Source: JAWKTV01 sp041398905
GTDB taxonomy: Bacteria; Planctomycetota; Planctomycetia; Planctomycetales; Planctomycetaceae
Assembly: GCA_041398905.1 (NCBI GenBank)
Contig: JAWKTV010000017.1
Location: 1-64,000 of the forward strand
Direction: 5' to 3'
Length of the DNA: 64,000 nucleotides
The notes under the pieces are model-generated. The model saw only the letters and a program-made list of their open reading frames with translations. It was not told where the DNA came from and did not search any database. Shown here piece by piece: positions 1-9,546 of this stretch; position 1 is the stretch's first letter, and each line of letters starts with the position of its first letter. The position numbers and the translations under genes are program-made.

Positions 1-1
1 C

Positions 2-1265
2 GACGAGGCCGCCACGCTCATCGACGCCACGCGATCGACCGGCCGGGTGGCGGTGTTGGGACAACCAACCGACCTCGACCGGGCCTTTCTGGCTGCGGCC
101 GTCCACGCGCTCGCCGACACTCCCGAGCTGGAAGTGCTGCGGATGGAAGGAGGACCACGCGAGCTGCGGCGGCAGCTCGAGCAACTGGCGTCGCAAGGTC
201 AGCCGCTCGATGCGATCGGGCTGCCCGCCACACTCCACGGCTGGCCGTTGATCGCGGACCTCGGCAGCGACTTCCCGGCCCTCGGCCAACCTCGCGTCTT
301 CGCGCCCGAACCTTACCAATGGCCGACCTTTCTCAAAGGCGACAACCTCCTCAACGTCGCCAACCAGATCTCGGAGATCGCCATCGTCGCCATCGGTATG
401 ACGATGGTAATCATCGCCGGCGGCATCGACCTCTCCGTCGGATCGCTCATCGCGCTCTCCGCCATGACGGCGACGCTGCTCATTCAGGACTATGGCGGCG
501 GCCGGGAGGCGTCGGCACCGACGATGGCGATCTGCTCAATCGCCGCCATCACGCTCTGTGGAGTCATGGGGTTGCTCAACGGAGCCATTATCACCGCTTT
601 CCATGTGCCGGCCTTCGTCGTGACGCTGGGCATGATGCTCGCCGCGAGCGGACTGGCCGGCATGACCACCGGCGGCGAAGCCGCCCATGTCATCCCAGCC
701 TCGTATCAGACGTTCGCCAGCGGCTCCGTGATGGGACTCCCCAACGCGATCTCGCTCATGCTGCTGCTCTATCTCCTCGCCCATCTGCTGATGTCCCGAA
801 CCGCGCTCGGGCGGTACATCTACGCGGTTGGCGGTAATCGCCTCGCGGCGCATCTCTCGGGCATCCGCACCCATCGCGTGCTGATCTTCACCTACGTCGT
901 CTCGGCTCTGATGGCGGGCCTTGCCGGCGTGGTGATGGCCTCACGCCTGAAGAGCGGGAACCCCACCTTCGGCAAGACCTACGAACTTTCCGTCATCGCC
1001 GCCGTCGTGGTCGGGGGGACCAGCCTCGTCGGCGGCAGCGGCCGTATGTTCGGCACGCTCATCGGAGCACATCATCATCGCCGTCATGCAGAGCAGCGGC
1101 ATGAACCTGCTCAACGGCATGCGGATCATTCGCATCGACGACTTCGGCCAGAACGTCGTGCTCGGGACCATGCTGCTGGTCGCGGTGATCCTCGATCAGC
1201 TCAAGCGCGGCGGCCTCAGGGCTGGGGATCCGTCGACTGACACGGGGCCAGCGGCCCTCAACTAA
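2..1265 (+). CDS. Sugar ABC transporter, binding-domain/permease fusion (5' partial, frameshifted)
   Basis: RbsC-family inner-membrane permease for a sugar, preceded in the same frame by the end of a periplasmic sugar-binding domain. The frame is open from base 2, so the gene begins outside the window. About 95 soluble residues come first. Then come several hydrophobic segments with the family signature IIAGGIDLSVGSL and the loop GGNRLAAHLSGI. One extra C at about 1070, after GTLIGA, breaks the frame. The usual RbsC ending (IIIAVMQSSGMNLLNG) continues in the next frame and stops at 1265. The stop overlaps that of the convergent DUF368 gene by three bases. The binding/permease fusion is seen directly; sugar specificity is not readable. 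The ATPase partner must lie outside the window. Confidence 0.85.
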
Positions 1266-2293
1266 CGGTCCGACGCGGTCTCATCGAGGTGCGGGTGCTG
1301 GAATCTGCCGCGGGTCACCCAGTCGAGTACCAGCACCAGCAGGATCGCGCCGATCAAGATCCCCCAAATCGCGAAGAACCGGCCGTCATGCGGGATGCTC
1401 GACCAGTCGAGTCGCTCCGTCACAAACGACTTCTGACCCTCGGTGCCGGGCACGATCCGCTGGAACGGCCAGAGCTTCGACAGCGAACCGAGCATGAAGC
1501 CGCACAGCACCGCCAGCGTTTGCGGTTCATGACGACCAAGCAGCCATTTGAGGAAGCGTGAGAAGCTGAGCAGCCCAATCAGGCAACCCGCCGCGAAGAC
1601 GCTGAGCTTCAACAGCGAGTCGGCAGTGATGTTGAGGTGCAGCGTCTCCTTCACCAGCCCGATGACCTCCGGGTACTTCCCGAGCAGCAGCAGGATGAAC
1701 GACCCGCTGATGCCCGGCAGGATCATCGCGCAGATCGCGATCACACCGCACATGAACAGGTACAGCAGCGTGTTGGGTGGGTCTCGCAGCAGTGGTTGCT
1801 CGACCAGCCAGACCGCGAACGCCAGACCGGCGACCAGTCCGACGACTTCCATCAAAGACCAGCGATTGACCATGCGGCCCACGAGCACACTCGACCCGGC
1901 GATCAGGCCAAAGAACGCGGCGAAGGTCTCCTGCGTGTGGTGAAACAAGAGGTAGTGAATCCCCTTGGCGAACAACGCGATCCCAAGTCCCACGCCCAAG
2001 AGCAGCGGCACCAGGAAGCGGAGATCGACATGCGTCGCCGCCGCCTTCCAGTCACGGCGCTTCACATGCTCGAGCAGCGTGCCGTCGACCCGGCTGATGG
2101 CGCCGACGAGTCGATCGTAGATGCCCAGGATCAGCGCGACGGTCCCTCCCGATACCCCGGGGACGACGTCCGCCGCACCCATCAGCATCCCCCGGCCGAC
2201 CTGCAGCAGATCACCCGCTCCCGGCCGGCGGGACGCGCGTTTGGCGGGGGCGGTGTCACTTGACTGTTCAATGGTCTCAGGCATGGGTGCCAT
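1262..2293 (-). CDS. DUF368 family polyprenyl-phosphate translocase-like membrane protein
   Basis: Polytopic inner-membrane protein of 343 residues, full length for DUF368. The family has been linked to recycling of undecaprenyl phosphate across the membrane (PopT type), so a role in cell-envelope lipid-carrier flipping is likely. Diagnostic features are the near-repeated motifs GAADVVPGVSGGT (about residue 40) and AMILPGISGSFILLLLG (about residue 190), each at the start of one half of an inverted-repeat fold, with about eight to ten hydrophobic stretches. The N-terminal 25 residues are polar and rich in Ala/Arg. It faces the sugar permease tail to tail. The next minus-strand gene upstream is a small membrane protein 185 bases away, so an operon is possible but not shown. 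Confidence 0.9.
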   Translation of the reverse strand: MAPMPETIEQSSDTAPAKRASRRPGAGDLLQVGRGMLMGAADVVPGVSGGTVALILGIYDRLVGAISRVDGTLLEHVKRRDWKAAATHVDLRFLVPLLLGVGLGIALFAKGIHYLLFHHTQETFAAFFGLIAGSSVLVGRMVNRWSLMEVVGLVAGLAFAVWLVEQPLLRDPPNTLLYLFMCGVIAICAMILPGISGSFILLLLGKYPEVIGLVKETLHLNITADSLLKLSVFAAGCLIGLLSFSRFLKWLLGRHEPQTLAVLCGFMLGSLSKLWPFQRIVPGTEGQKSFVTERLDWSSIPHDGRFFAIWGILIGAILLVLVLDWVTRGRFQHPHLDETASDR

Positions 2294-2478
2294 CGTGTCA
2301 GTTCAGAAGAGGATGCGAACTTTGGCCGTCGACCTCCGGTCGGCCGGCACACCTGTCATCGTGGAACCCTCAGCGGGCTTCGGGTGCATGGACACAGGCC
2401 GCGACAGCGGGCGGGGGCGTTGGGCCGCCAGAGAGCACGGCCCCGGCGACTGTCCCCGCAACAAGGGTGCGGTATGCG

Positions 2479-2760
2479 TCAATCCCGCGCGTCGACCGCC
2501 GCGCGACTCCAGCGAATCGGGTTGATGACTCCCGTGGCCAGCAGCACTCCGAAGCCCAGCCCCGCCGCCAGCAGCACGCGGAGCAGCCACGTCGCCTTTG
2601 AGCCCCCGAGCCGGCGAACCAGCCACCGCCCCTTCGGTGTCTGGCTCAGCAGCCACCGTTCCCTCCAATAGCCGACCGCGCAGATCGCAGCCGTGGTACC
2701 GCCAATCAGCAGTTGATCGCCAGTCATTGCCATGATCGCAGGAGCGTTGTGAAAGGTCAC
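2479..2760 (-). CDS. Small membrane protein of unknown function
   Basis: A 93-residue product with two hydrophobic segments (about residues 18-32, LLIGGTTAAICAVGY, and 60-78, LLRVLLAAGLGFGVLLATG) separated by a basic loop containing KGRWLVRRLGG. I do not recognise a family. The GTG at 2760 gives the longest form; an ATG at 2733 (MAMTGDQ) would remove nine residues and keeps both membrane segments. No strong Shine-Dalgarno separates the options. The ORF lies between DUF1571 and DUF368 on the same strand. A longer arginine-rich ORF in another frame over the same bases has no membrane pattern and was rejected. Confidence 0.55.
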   Translation of the reverse strand: MTFHNAPAIMAMTGDQLLIGGTTAAICAVGYWRERWLLSQTPKGRWLVRRLGGSKATWLLRVLLAAGLGFGVLLATGVINPIRWSRAAVDARD

Positions 2761-2838
2761 CGGAACTCGACGGGAGTCGAACCTGCCGCGCCGCGCTTCG
2801 ACTCGAACGGGTCCGCGGCCCCTGCCGTGACGCGCGAT

Positions 2839-3699
2839 TCAAAAGTTGTACTCTTCGAACTTCGGATCGAAGTGTCGATCGTCGAAGCCGACGTTCGTCT
2901 TCATCTCGATGTAGGTGTACTCTTCGACCAGGACGGGCGGCTCACCAGCCTGCCTCGGCCACGAGTAGTTCTCCACTCGCACCGGAAGATTCGTTCGGGC
3001 ATTGAGGTACAACCGGGAGATATGAAACGGGAACTGGTTCCGCGGCCGGGGGTGCGATACCTCGACGACTCGGCAGGCGATCTCGCCGAGCTTCGCGTCG
3101 GGATAGTAGCGAACGTCGATCTCGCCGTAGGCCGCTTCCTGCTCCCACTGCGCGATCAGCTTCTTCAGCGTGTTCTTCAGGCCGGCATCGGTGATGCGGT
3201 GGCGACTCGACTCCAGCACCTGCGGGCTGTCGAGCGCGAGCGATACGGTGCCAAAGTAGGACTTCACTCCCGTCCCTTCGTGCGCCAGCAGCTTGTTGTC
3301 ATTTCGCCCCGCGACATACAGTACCTCGCGCCCCGGCGTTGGCTCGCCGAACTTGAAGTAGACGCTGAATGGCTCTTCTCGGAACCGCATGCGCATGACC
3401 TGCGTCTGCAACTCGCCACCCAGCCGTTCCCGCTTCCGCATCAAGCATTCGTAATCACGAATCCCCTCCATCGCCTCGAGGGAGGACTGGGCGAAGCGGA
3501 TCGCGCCCCGCAGTGGATGCTCCACAGCCGCACCCGCGACGGCTGACGGGTCGGTCCGCGTCGCGGCGACGTCATCGCCCCACACCCCGGCGGCGACGAC
3601 CGCCAGCACCAGACAGCCCCCGACCCACACGCGCAGCAACAACGCACGTCCAGCCTCAAACTGGATCGAACGACGGCGATCGAGGACGACGACTTCCAT
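2839..3699 (-). CDS. DUF1571 domain-containing exported protein
   Basis: A 286-residue protein with an N-terminal hydrophobic segment (about residues 20-40, ending near VVAAGVWGDD) that looks like a signal peptide or anchor after a basic start. The rest matches the DUF1571 family, common in planctomycetes. Typical motifs are ECLMRKRERLGG (about 83), FREEPFSVYFKF (about 105), GREVLYVAGRNDNKLLAHEG (about 123) and the C-terminal VEEYTYIEMKTNVGFDD. Function is unknown. The family is extracytoplasmic, and the conserved stretches suggest a beta-rich fold. It lies 218 bases downstream of another exported minus-strand hypothetical, so they may be co-transcribed. Confidence 0.85.
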   Translation of the reverse strand: MEVVVLDRRRSIQFEAGRALLLRVWVGGCLVLAVVAAGVWGDDVAATRTDPSAVAGAAVEHPLRGAIRFAQSSLEAMEGIRDYECLMRKRERLGGELQTQVMRMRFREEPFSVYFKFGEPTPGREVLYVAGRNDNKLLAHEGTGVKSYFGTVSLALDSPQVLESSRHRITDAGLKNTLKKLIAQWEQEAAYGEIDVRYYPDAKLGEIACRVVEVSHPRPRNQFPFHISRLYLNARTNLPVRVENYSWPRQAGEPPVLVEEYTYIEMKTNVGFDDRHFDPKFEEYNF

Positions 3700-3917
3700 A
3701 CGAAAAACGGGGTCGTTGCCACTCCGAACCGAACGACTCGCACTCCAGGCGCGTCACGAATGGTCCAGCGGCTCCGGCAGTATCCGTCGCTTTCGCACTT
3801 GAGGTCAAGACGTATTGGAGGCCGGCGAGAAGCGACCGCGACTCATCCGCGGAAAGCGGGCTGCGGCCACGTTGGCGATCTGGACCAGCCAGCCACCGGA
3901 CCGCCATGAGGTCCGCC

Positions 3918-4970
3918 TTACCGCCGCGGATTCCCCAGCGACGGGCGACCCTGCAGCAACACTTCATCCACGAGAGCGTCAAATGCGCCCTGCCCAGGAA
4001 CCCGCAACCGTACGCTGACGGTCCCGACGGGGATGTACCGGGGATCATGACGGAAGTCCCGCCGACGGTAAGGCAGGTCGAGAATGAAGCCATCCGGGCC
4101 AAAATCCGTCGGGCGAACCTCCCGAGACCACGACTCCACAAGTTCAACGGCATCATCGTTGCGGATGCGATCGAATCGCCTGACACGCAATTCCACCGTC
4201 ACATGACCAGTCACTCCCGCCAGTCGACCATCCCGCGCGATCGGCTGCAACGGCAGCCGTAGTCCGTCGACCTCGGCGTCCGCATCCCAACTGATCGACT
4301 GCGCCTCCGCCTGCAACGTGCGAACGCTGCGTGCGGCCGCGGGAGGAACCGCGACTCCGGGTGCCCGCTCGAGACTCAGCCGCGGTGGCACAGGAGCCGA
4401 CGGCAGTACGCCAACCGAGGGGTAGGGCAGTATCGCGCCCGGCAGCATCCCCGAGACCGGCGCCAGCGGAGCGATGGGGGACCACGGCGACCACGGAGCG
4501 GGCGAAGCGCCTTCCCTGGGAAAAACCGTTCCGGGTGATCGCATCGGTCCCGGACCCCAGTCGAATGGTGGCGAAGCCGGACCCCGCCACAGGGGGACAA
4601 GCGGCGGCGTCACGAACTCCGCGTCCGCCTCGGCGGTTCGCACGCTCTCGATCATCTCCCAAGGAACCGTCGCCCGCAGCAGAACACCCGGTGCCTCGTT
4701 GCGGAGCCGCAGAGCGCCGCTGTCCGACCACGTATCAACGAAGCCGCGGCGGGTGCGACCATCGCTGGTGCGGACGATCACGAATGTTCCAACGGCCGGC
4801 GGAAGGTCAATCGCCGGCGACTCGTCCGCAGCGGCGACATGCACCGGCCAACAGGCCAGCCACACCCCCAGCAGGGAGGCGGCGACGACCGTACATCGAG
4901 GAGGGCTTGGCATGTGGCGTTCCGGTCGACTTCGTTGCATACGAAGTCGAAGGGAAGCCAGAGGCAGCAA
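3918..4970 (-). CDS. Exported hypothetical protein with an SH3-like beta module and Pro-rich linker
   Basis: A 350-residue protein. Residues about 28-48 (hydrophobic, ending VHVAAADES) look like a signal peptide; the ATG at about residue 20 (MPSPPRC) is an alternative start that fits it better. Residues 60-115 contain VGTFVIVRTSDGRTRRGFV followed by an EMIESV turn. This resembles the small beta-barrel repeats I see in the 43770-46671 protein. Residues 120-210 are rich in Pro, Ala and Gly and look like a linker. The C-terminal third (GHVTVELRVRRFDRIRNDD, DGFILDLPYRRRDFRHDP, VGTVSVRLRVPGQGAFDALV) looks like a beta-sandwich. No known family is recognised. Confidence 0.6.
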   Translation of the reverse strand: MLPLASLRLRMQRSRPERHMPSPPRCTVVAASLLGVWLACWPVHVAAADESPAIDLPPAVGTFVIVRTSDGRTRRGFVDTWSDSGALRLRNEAPGVLLRATVPWEMIESVRTAEADAEFVTPPLVPLWRGPASPPFDWGPGPMRSPGTVFPREGASPAPWSPWSPIAPLAPVSGMLPGAILPYPSVGVLPSAPVPPRLSLERAPGVAVPPAAARSVRTLQAEAQSISWDADAEVDGLRLPLQPIARDGRLAGVTGHVTVELRVRRFDRIRNDDAVELVESWSREVRPTDFGPDGFILDLPYRRRDFRHDPRYIPVGTVSVRLRVPGQGAFDALVDEVLLQGRPSLGNPRR

Positions 4971-5223
4971 GGTTCATGCCGTATGGTTGCGGCCAGCCCG
5001 CAGCCGCGCACTCGAGAGTCGCGTTTACCCGGTCGCGCAACAAGGCCGGCCGACCGGCTTCAAAGCATCCGGGGACCCGTTTTCCCGCCAAGCGACGCAT
5101 CAACGGTCTGATCGTCTTCAAGCCGCAAGCGGGCAGCAGCGGGCGGGCGAGATCAACCGGTCTGGAAGTTGAACTGGAGGCGAGTCTGTTCCCGAAACGC
5201 AACACGCGCGTTGTCGATCGGCA

Positions 5224-6573
5224 TCATGGAGCAACGGCCGTGCGTCGCCAGCTCCCCGGGGCGATCTTCATCGGGTTCCCGCTGGCGAACCCCGGCGGCG
5301 GGTGGTTGTGATAGGTCGAACGGTACGTCAAGTTGATGTCGGAGTTGCACCGCGACGTCGCGGCGACGAGTACACCCCGCAGTGCCGAGTTTTGCGCGTC
5401 CGCTGGTAAGTTGACATCGCCGCTGACGTAGACGAGGCCATTGATGCTCGATGGATAGTTGTCGAGGATGTCACTGTCGACCGCCCCTTCGTAGGGTGTG
5501 CCAGTCGGATTGAAGTTCGTCAACTGCGTCACCTCGTCCAAGACAGCTTCCGAGTAACGTAAATCGATGCCACCCATAACGATCAGGGCCGGGTAGTTGG
5601 TGACGGCCGGATCCCAGCGGACGCTGCCGCTGACCGAAGAACCGCTGCCGGGGTTCAGCAGCACGATCGTGCCAACGACGCGCAGTTGACTGATCGCCAG
5701 GCGTTGCCCCTGGCAATCGATGACGTAGATTCCCTCCGGATTGACTCCGCCATAAGGATTGCTGGCCGGACTGAGCACCACTTTGGTGAGCGATCGCGTC
5801 CCCAGCAGTGTCGGTAGCTGGCTGATAGCAATCCAAGTTCCGTTGGACAGGTAGTAGTCGGCGACGGAGCTGCCGGGCATTCGTCGCGGCGAGATGCCGG
5901 TGGTGCTCGTGCCCGTGACCGTGCCGCCGATCGATCCCACCGCCTGTGCGCTGCCCGTGATCGACGAGCCAGTTTGCGTCGCGGTGATATTGCCGTTGCT
6001 GCTGACGAACTGATTGGTCGTGATATTGACCGTCCAGCCCGCGGTGATGTTGCCCCCACAGTGGAAGGAGGCTTCCAGGCAAGAGAGCGGCTGGCCGGTC
6101 GGATAGAGCTTGACGCTCTCGGCGACGACCGACTTGCCGACCCGGCCAATCCCGATCAGTTCGACGGCATCGCTGTCGTCGTCCGCCAGATCACCATCGG
6201 GATCGACAAGCTTCCACGAGAACTCACCGCGCCCCAGCGTCATTGGCGTTTCCGGGTACTCCTGGTCGTTGGAGTACTCCGACCGCCACATGTCATTGAG
6301 CGACAGTTTGAGCGTTCCATCCTCGACGGCGGCGCGGGCGAGCGACCGGGCCTCGGCCCAGTCGTTGCTCTGCTCGGCGGTTCTCAGTTCGAGATGCGCG
6401 ACCGAGATCGCCGTCAGTCCCGCGACGGCGACGATCGACGCGGTCATCAGCACCGAGACATAGAGGTAGCCCCGCCGTGGCTCCTGCCGGCCGGATGCAG
6501 CCCACCGTCCGCGACCGCCACGGTTCGACGGCACCGCGACATGGCGGAGTTGATGACTCGATGTGCGATTCAC
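5224..6573 (-). CDS. PilX-like minor pilus/secretion component
   Basis: Last gene of the minus arm of the secretion locus. I set the start at the GTG at 6573, which overlaps the upstream stop as GTGA; longer forms run back into that gene. After about 35 polar residues comes RRGYLYVSVLMTASIVAVAG, then TAISVAHLELRTAEQSNDWA with an SLARAAVEDG stretch. That is the usual start of PilX/GspK-type minor pilins: a hydrophobic helix, then an alpha segment carrying Ala-Arg-Ala. The middle (about residues 180-280) is rich in Gly, Ser, Thr and Asn (NITTNQFVSSNGNITATQTG) and may be a beta-helix or a surface-exposed region. About 449 residues, longer than GspK. Assigned by helix and context; the exact subclass is uncertain. 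Confidence 0.6.
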   Translation of the reverse strand: MNRTSSHQLRHVAVPSNRGGRGRWAASGRQEPRRGYLYVSVLMTASIVAVAGLTAISVAHLELRTAEQSNDWAEARSLARAAVEDGTLKLSLNDMWRSEYSNDQEYPETPMTLGRGEFSWKLVDPDGDLADDDSDAVELIGIGRVGKSVVAESVKLYPTGQPLSCLEASFHCGGNITAGWTVNITTNQFVSSNGNITATQTGSSITGSAQAVGSIGGTVTGTSTTGISPRRMPGSSVADYYLSNGTWIAISQLPTLLGTRSLTKVVLSPASNPYGGVNPEGIYVIDCQGQRLAISQLRVVGTIVLLNPGSGSSVSGSVRWDPAVTNYPALIVMGGIDLRYSEAVLDEVTQLTNFNPTGTPYEGAVDSDILDNYPSSINGLVYVSGDVNLPADAQNSALRGVLVAATSRCNSDINLTYRSTYHNHPPPGFASGNPMKIAPGSWRRTAVAP

Positions 6574-7227
6574 GGAGTCTGGTCCTCCGCATGATTGGTC
6601 AGGAGCGTTCCCGATGAGACCGGGGTGCCTGATGCCCCCACCTGAAGTTCGACGCCGACCCACTTGACCACCGTCTGATCCACGCCCAACGGCTGCAGTG
6701 TCCCGGCAGGCCGGCTGCGAAAGGTCTCCAGCAGGGTCGTCCGACCCGATGGGTCCATGACCGTGACGATCACTTTCCGCAAGCCGCTGTCGACGGAGTT
6801 GTCGGTCAGCACCGCGTAGTCGTTCGCGTTCAACTTCTGCACAACCACATCCCGCCGCCAGCCGGCGTAGCCTGGGAGCGCGGTCCCGTCGCGGCTCTGT
6901 GGGGGGCTGGAGCTCCAGCCGTCGTAGTCATCCAGGTCGTCGAACCCGCTGCGCCCGGGCGGGTGAGGCGGTCTCGCCCGACTCCGGTCCGAAGTTGCCC
7001 AGCGTGACGACGTCTTCGTAAGGCAGGCCTTCAATCTCACCCAGGAGCTGCTTCGCCAGACCGTTCGCATCGGCGGTCTGTGCGGTCGTCTCCCAAGTGC
7101 GAAGCGACATCTCGACGCTACGGAGCGCGGACACCATCACCAGTCCCACCAGCAGCGCGGATATCGCCACCTCGGCCAATGTCAGGCCGCGGCGAACAGG
7201 CCGGCGATGAATGGTGACGATCAACAT
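6570..7227 (-). CDS. Type IV prepilin-like minor pseudopilin, GspI/PilV type (frameshifted)
   Basis: Starts at the ATG at 7227. A short basic leader ends in RRG and is followed by LTLAEVAISALLVGLVMVSA: a class III prepilin signal with cleavage after Gly and Glu at +5. An AKQLLGEIEGLPYEDV stretch follows, typical of GspI/PilV minor pseudopilins. The frame breaks within about 6945-6975 after PESGETASP. The other frame continues with GRSGFDDLDDYDGWSSSP and runs to a stop at 6570 (LLTNHAEDQTP). Repaired length is about 218 residues. Its stop overlaps the GTG of the PilX-like gene. No prepilin peptidase is present in the window. Confidence 0.75.
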
Positions 7228-7304
7228 CGGGTGATGGCTTTACAAATCCAGGCAACGTCCGAAGGATAGAGCCGCGGCTGCACGCTTGGTCCGGCTCCCG
7301 CAAG

Positions 7305-8993
7305 TCAGGGTGACTCGAACTCGGCGAAAATGGAGAACGCCCCTAACTGACTCGTGGATGACTTGCCCCAGTGGCTCTTGAAGCCGATGTTCTCGTAATC
7401 GTCCTGCGTGCTGGTGATCCGCAGCTCGCCCGCCGAAGTTGAGACCATCGCCGTGTGCTTCGAGGAGGCGAACAGTACCGCGAGCCAGTAGTCCCCCGGC
7501 TCGAGGACGGCGTCTTCCGAGAGCAGTCGGACCCAACTCATGGACTTTCTTGAAATACCACCCTTCGTTTGAGCGAGCAGCTTCCCCGGCTCGCCGGCCT
7601 CGTCCAGATAAATCGCGAGCCGTGTGTCCTTGTCGTCACCGCCGATGTAAGCCGACATCGCGGTGAGCCTCGCCGGTTCACTCAGGGTCACTCGGGTGGC
7701 GATCTGCCGATCCCGGACATTCGTGAGCTTCGAGGCGAAGATCTCTTCGTAGCCAAACCGGCCGGGCGTGACGCTGTTGGGGATCCCATCGGGACCGTTC
7801 CCCATGGCCCAGTCGATCGAGCGTCGCATCAGCTCGCGGCCATCGTCGGACAATGAGTTGGGGTCGAATCCAGTCGTTCCCCACGGGAGTTGCACCCGGC
7901 GTGTCGCGACCGGCTTGCCGTGGTAGCCACGATCACCGGCGTTGATCGCCATCAACGACGCCATGCGGCTCACCGGGCCCTTGACCGCTCCCAGTGACTG
8001 CAGGTCGGGAGAGCGCACGTCGGTCAACACCAGCAGCGGCGTGCTGCTCGACAGCGCGGCCAGCGGCCCCTCGGTGAGATGCTCGGTGATGGCATGCTTG
8101 GTCGTCACGATGTCGAGCGTCTGGCCCCACAACCCCGCCCACTCGGATCCGAAGCCCAGACCGTCGACCAGAAACGGCGACTCGTTGACGATCCCCAGCG
8201 GCATCGTCGCCAGCCGCGGTGCGAGGTACGTGGGGTCGACACCTTCCGGCAAATAAACGACGTCGGCCTGCTTGTAGGCCAACTGAAACTCTTCTTCCGT
8301 CGCAGCGGCGGAGATTTTGGTGACCGTGTAACCCCAGGACTCGATCCAGCGAATCCGCTCGTCTTCCACTTCGCTGGACGCCACGTACTGGAGTTCGGGC
8401 TCCGACAACGTAAACATTTTCGCCAGGAAGCCGCCGCTATCCACACTGACGACGCTGCCTCCGGAAACGAACAGGACCGTTCCCCCGCCTGCGCCATCGT
8501 CATCAGGAATGACGGGAGCGGCGATCGTCTCCGCGGCGAACGCCAGCGACAGTTGATGGACATTCTCGACGACGTCACGCGGCGTCGCGCCGTTCATCGA
8601 ATAGGTCAACGGGGCACCCGCCGTCCCGCTCCAGGCATAACGAATCGTCTCCGGCTGACCATCGCCGGTGCGATCGGGAACGGTGAAGGTGACCGCGTTG
8701 TTCGTCCGCTCGGTGAATCCCGTCGCGTACTGCAGATCCTCCAGCATCTGCCGCTGGGCCTCCGTCGCGTCCGCGCGCAAACCGGGGACCGAGCGGTCCG
8801 CATTGAATGCGCCGCTGCTCAGGTACACCGCCGAGCCCATGCCCGTAATCAGCACACTGGCCGAACCCATGCTGATCAGCAGCTCGATCAGCGTGTAGCC
8901 GACCCGCCACATCCGTCCGGGCGTCAGTGCCGTCCGCGCCGTCACCCCGCGTTTCGGCATCAGGCCGCAGCGGCTCTCGTGAATGCCGAGCAA
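7305..8993 (-). CDS. GspJ/PilW-type prepilin with large extracytoplasmic extension
   Basis: A 562-residue protein. The leader ends in WRVG, followed by YTLIELLISMGSASVLITGM, a class III prepilin signal with Glu at +5. Residues up to about 180 follow the GspJ/PilW pattern (EAQRQMLEDLQYATGFTERT, VTFTVPDRTGDGQPETIRY). The remaining 380 residues are unusual. A Rossmann-like part (about 215-410; RWIESWGYTV, ADVVYLPEG, PLLVLTD, RRVQLPWG, LSDDGRELMRRSIDWAMG) resembles class I amidotransferase/ThuA folds. A C-terminal beta domain (about 430-560; DKDTRLAIYLDEAGEPGKLL, LEPGDYWLAVLF) follows. The TTG at 8993 directly follows the GspH stop; the ATG at 8960 (MPKRG) is the alternative start. Confidence 0.75.
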   Translation of the reverse strand: MLGIHESRCGLMPKRGVTARTALTPGRMWRVGYTLIELLISMGSASVLITGMGSAVYLSSGAFNADRSVPGLRADATEAQRQMLEDLQYATGFTERTNNAVTFTVPDRTGDGQPETIRYAWSGTAGAPLTYSMNGATPRDVVENVHQLSLAFAAETIAAPVIPDDDGAGGGTVLFVSGGSVVSVDSGGFLAKMFTLSEPELQYVASSEVEDERIRWIESWGYTVTKISAAATEEEFQLAYKQADVVYLPEGVDPTYLAPRLATMPLGIVNESPFLVDGLGFGSEWAGLWGQTLDIVTTKHAITEHLTEGPLAALSSSTPLLVLTDVRSPDLQSLGAVKGPVSRMASLMAINAGDRGYHGKPVATRRVQLPWGTTGFDPNSLSDDGRELMRRSIDWAMGNGPDGIPNSVTPGRFGYEEIFASKLTNVRDRQIATRVTLSEPARLTAMSAYIGGDDKDTRLAIYLDEAGEPGKLLAQTKGGISRKSMSWVRLLSEDAVLEPGDYWLAVLFASSKHTAMVSTSAGELRITSTQDDYENIGFKSHWGKSSTSQLGAFSIFAEFESP

Positions 8994-9546
8994 TCATGGC
9001 AGCAGTACCTTTCCCGTGACTGTGTCGATCGAGAGCGATCGGGTCGCCGACCCGCGGCAATCGTGATTGTGCCACTCGTCAGCGGTGTCGATCCGACGAC
9101 GGGAGTCCGTAGATGGTGTAGGTCACCGTGTTGCCGCCGTTGAAGCTCGCTCCGGAGAGGCGAATCGCGGCTGAGATTTCTGATAGTTCAACAACGTAGC
9201 TCCGGCCAGGATGCTGCGGATGCTCGACCCCGGACATCGTGTAGCGATCTGGCGCGGCCTCGAAGCGGACCGTGCAGACCTGGCTGGTGCTGATGGCGGT
9301 CTGCCGGGCGAACTCGAGGTCGGCGGCGATCCGCTTGAGGGCGGCGTCCGCCTGTCGCGCCTCCAGCGCCGCGGCGAACTTCGGCATTGCCACCGCGGAC
9401 AACAGACCCAACACGAAGACGGAGATCGTCATATCGATCAAGGTCAGGCCACGGCGCGGACGACGGGCCATTCGCGGCGCGGCCATCAAGCCACCGCCGC
9501 GCGACATCCACGAATTCCGAGATCGTCGACTCATGTTGACGGTCAT
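8994..9546 (-). CDS. GspH/FimT-type minor pseudopilin (frameshifted)
   Basis: The ATG at 9546 overlaps the stop of the upstream HD-GYP gene as ATGA, which fixes the start (MTVNMSRRSR). A basic leader ending RRPRRG is followed by LTLIDMTISVFVLGLLSAVA: a prepilin cleavage site, but with Asp instead of the usual Glu at +5. The body fits GspH/FimT: LKRIAADLEFARQTAISTSQ, then VTYTIYGLPSS. The frame breaks at about 9085 and again at about 9055. Each break is repaired by adding one G to a G run. The protein then continues GSTPLTSGTITIAAG and SATRSLSIDTVTGKVLLP to a stop at 8994, a normal FimT ending. Repaired length about 184 residues. Confidence 0.75.

Noticed and set aside
2765..2830. tRNA-like GGGAGTCGAACC on the minus strand
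   Set aside because: The T-loop-like sequence is present, but the flanking stems do not pair and there is no anticodon or D arm.
2303..2842. 179-residue minus-strand ORF over the small membrane gene
   Set aside because: Arg/Ser-rich with no domain; the 93-residue frame has two clear membrane segments.
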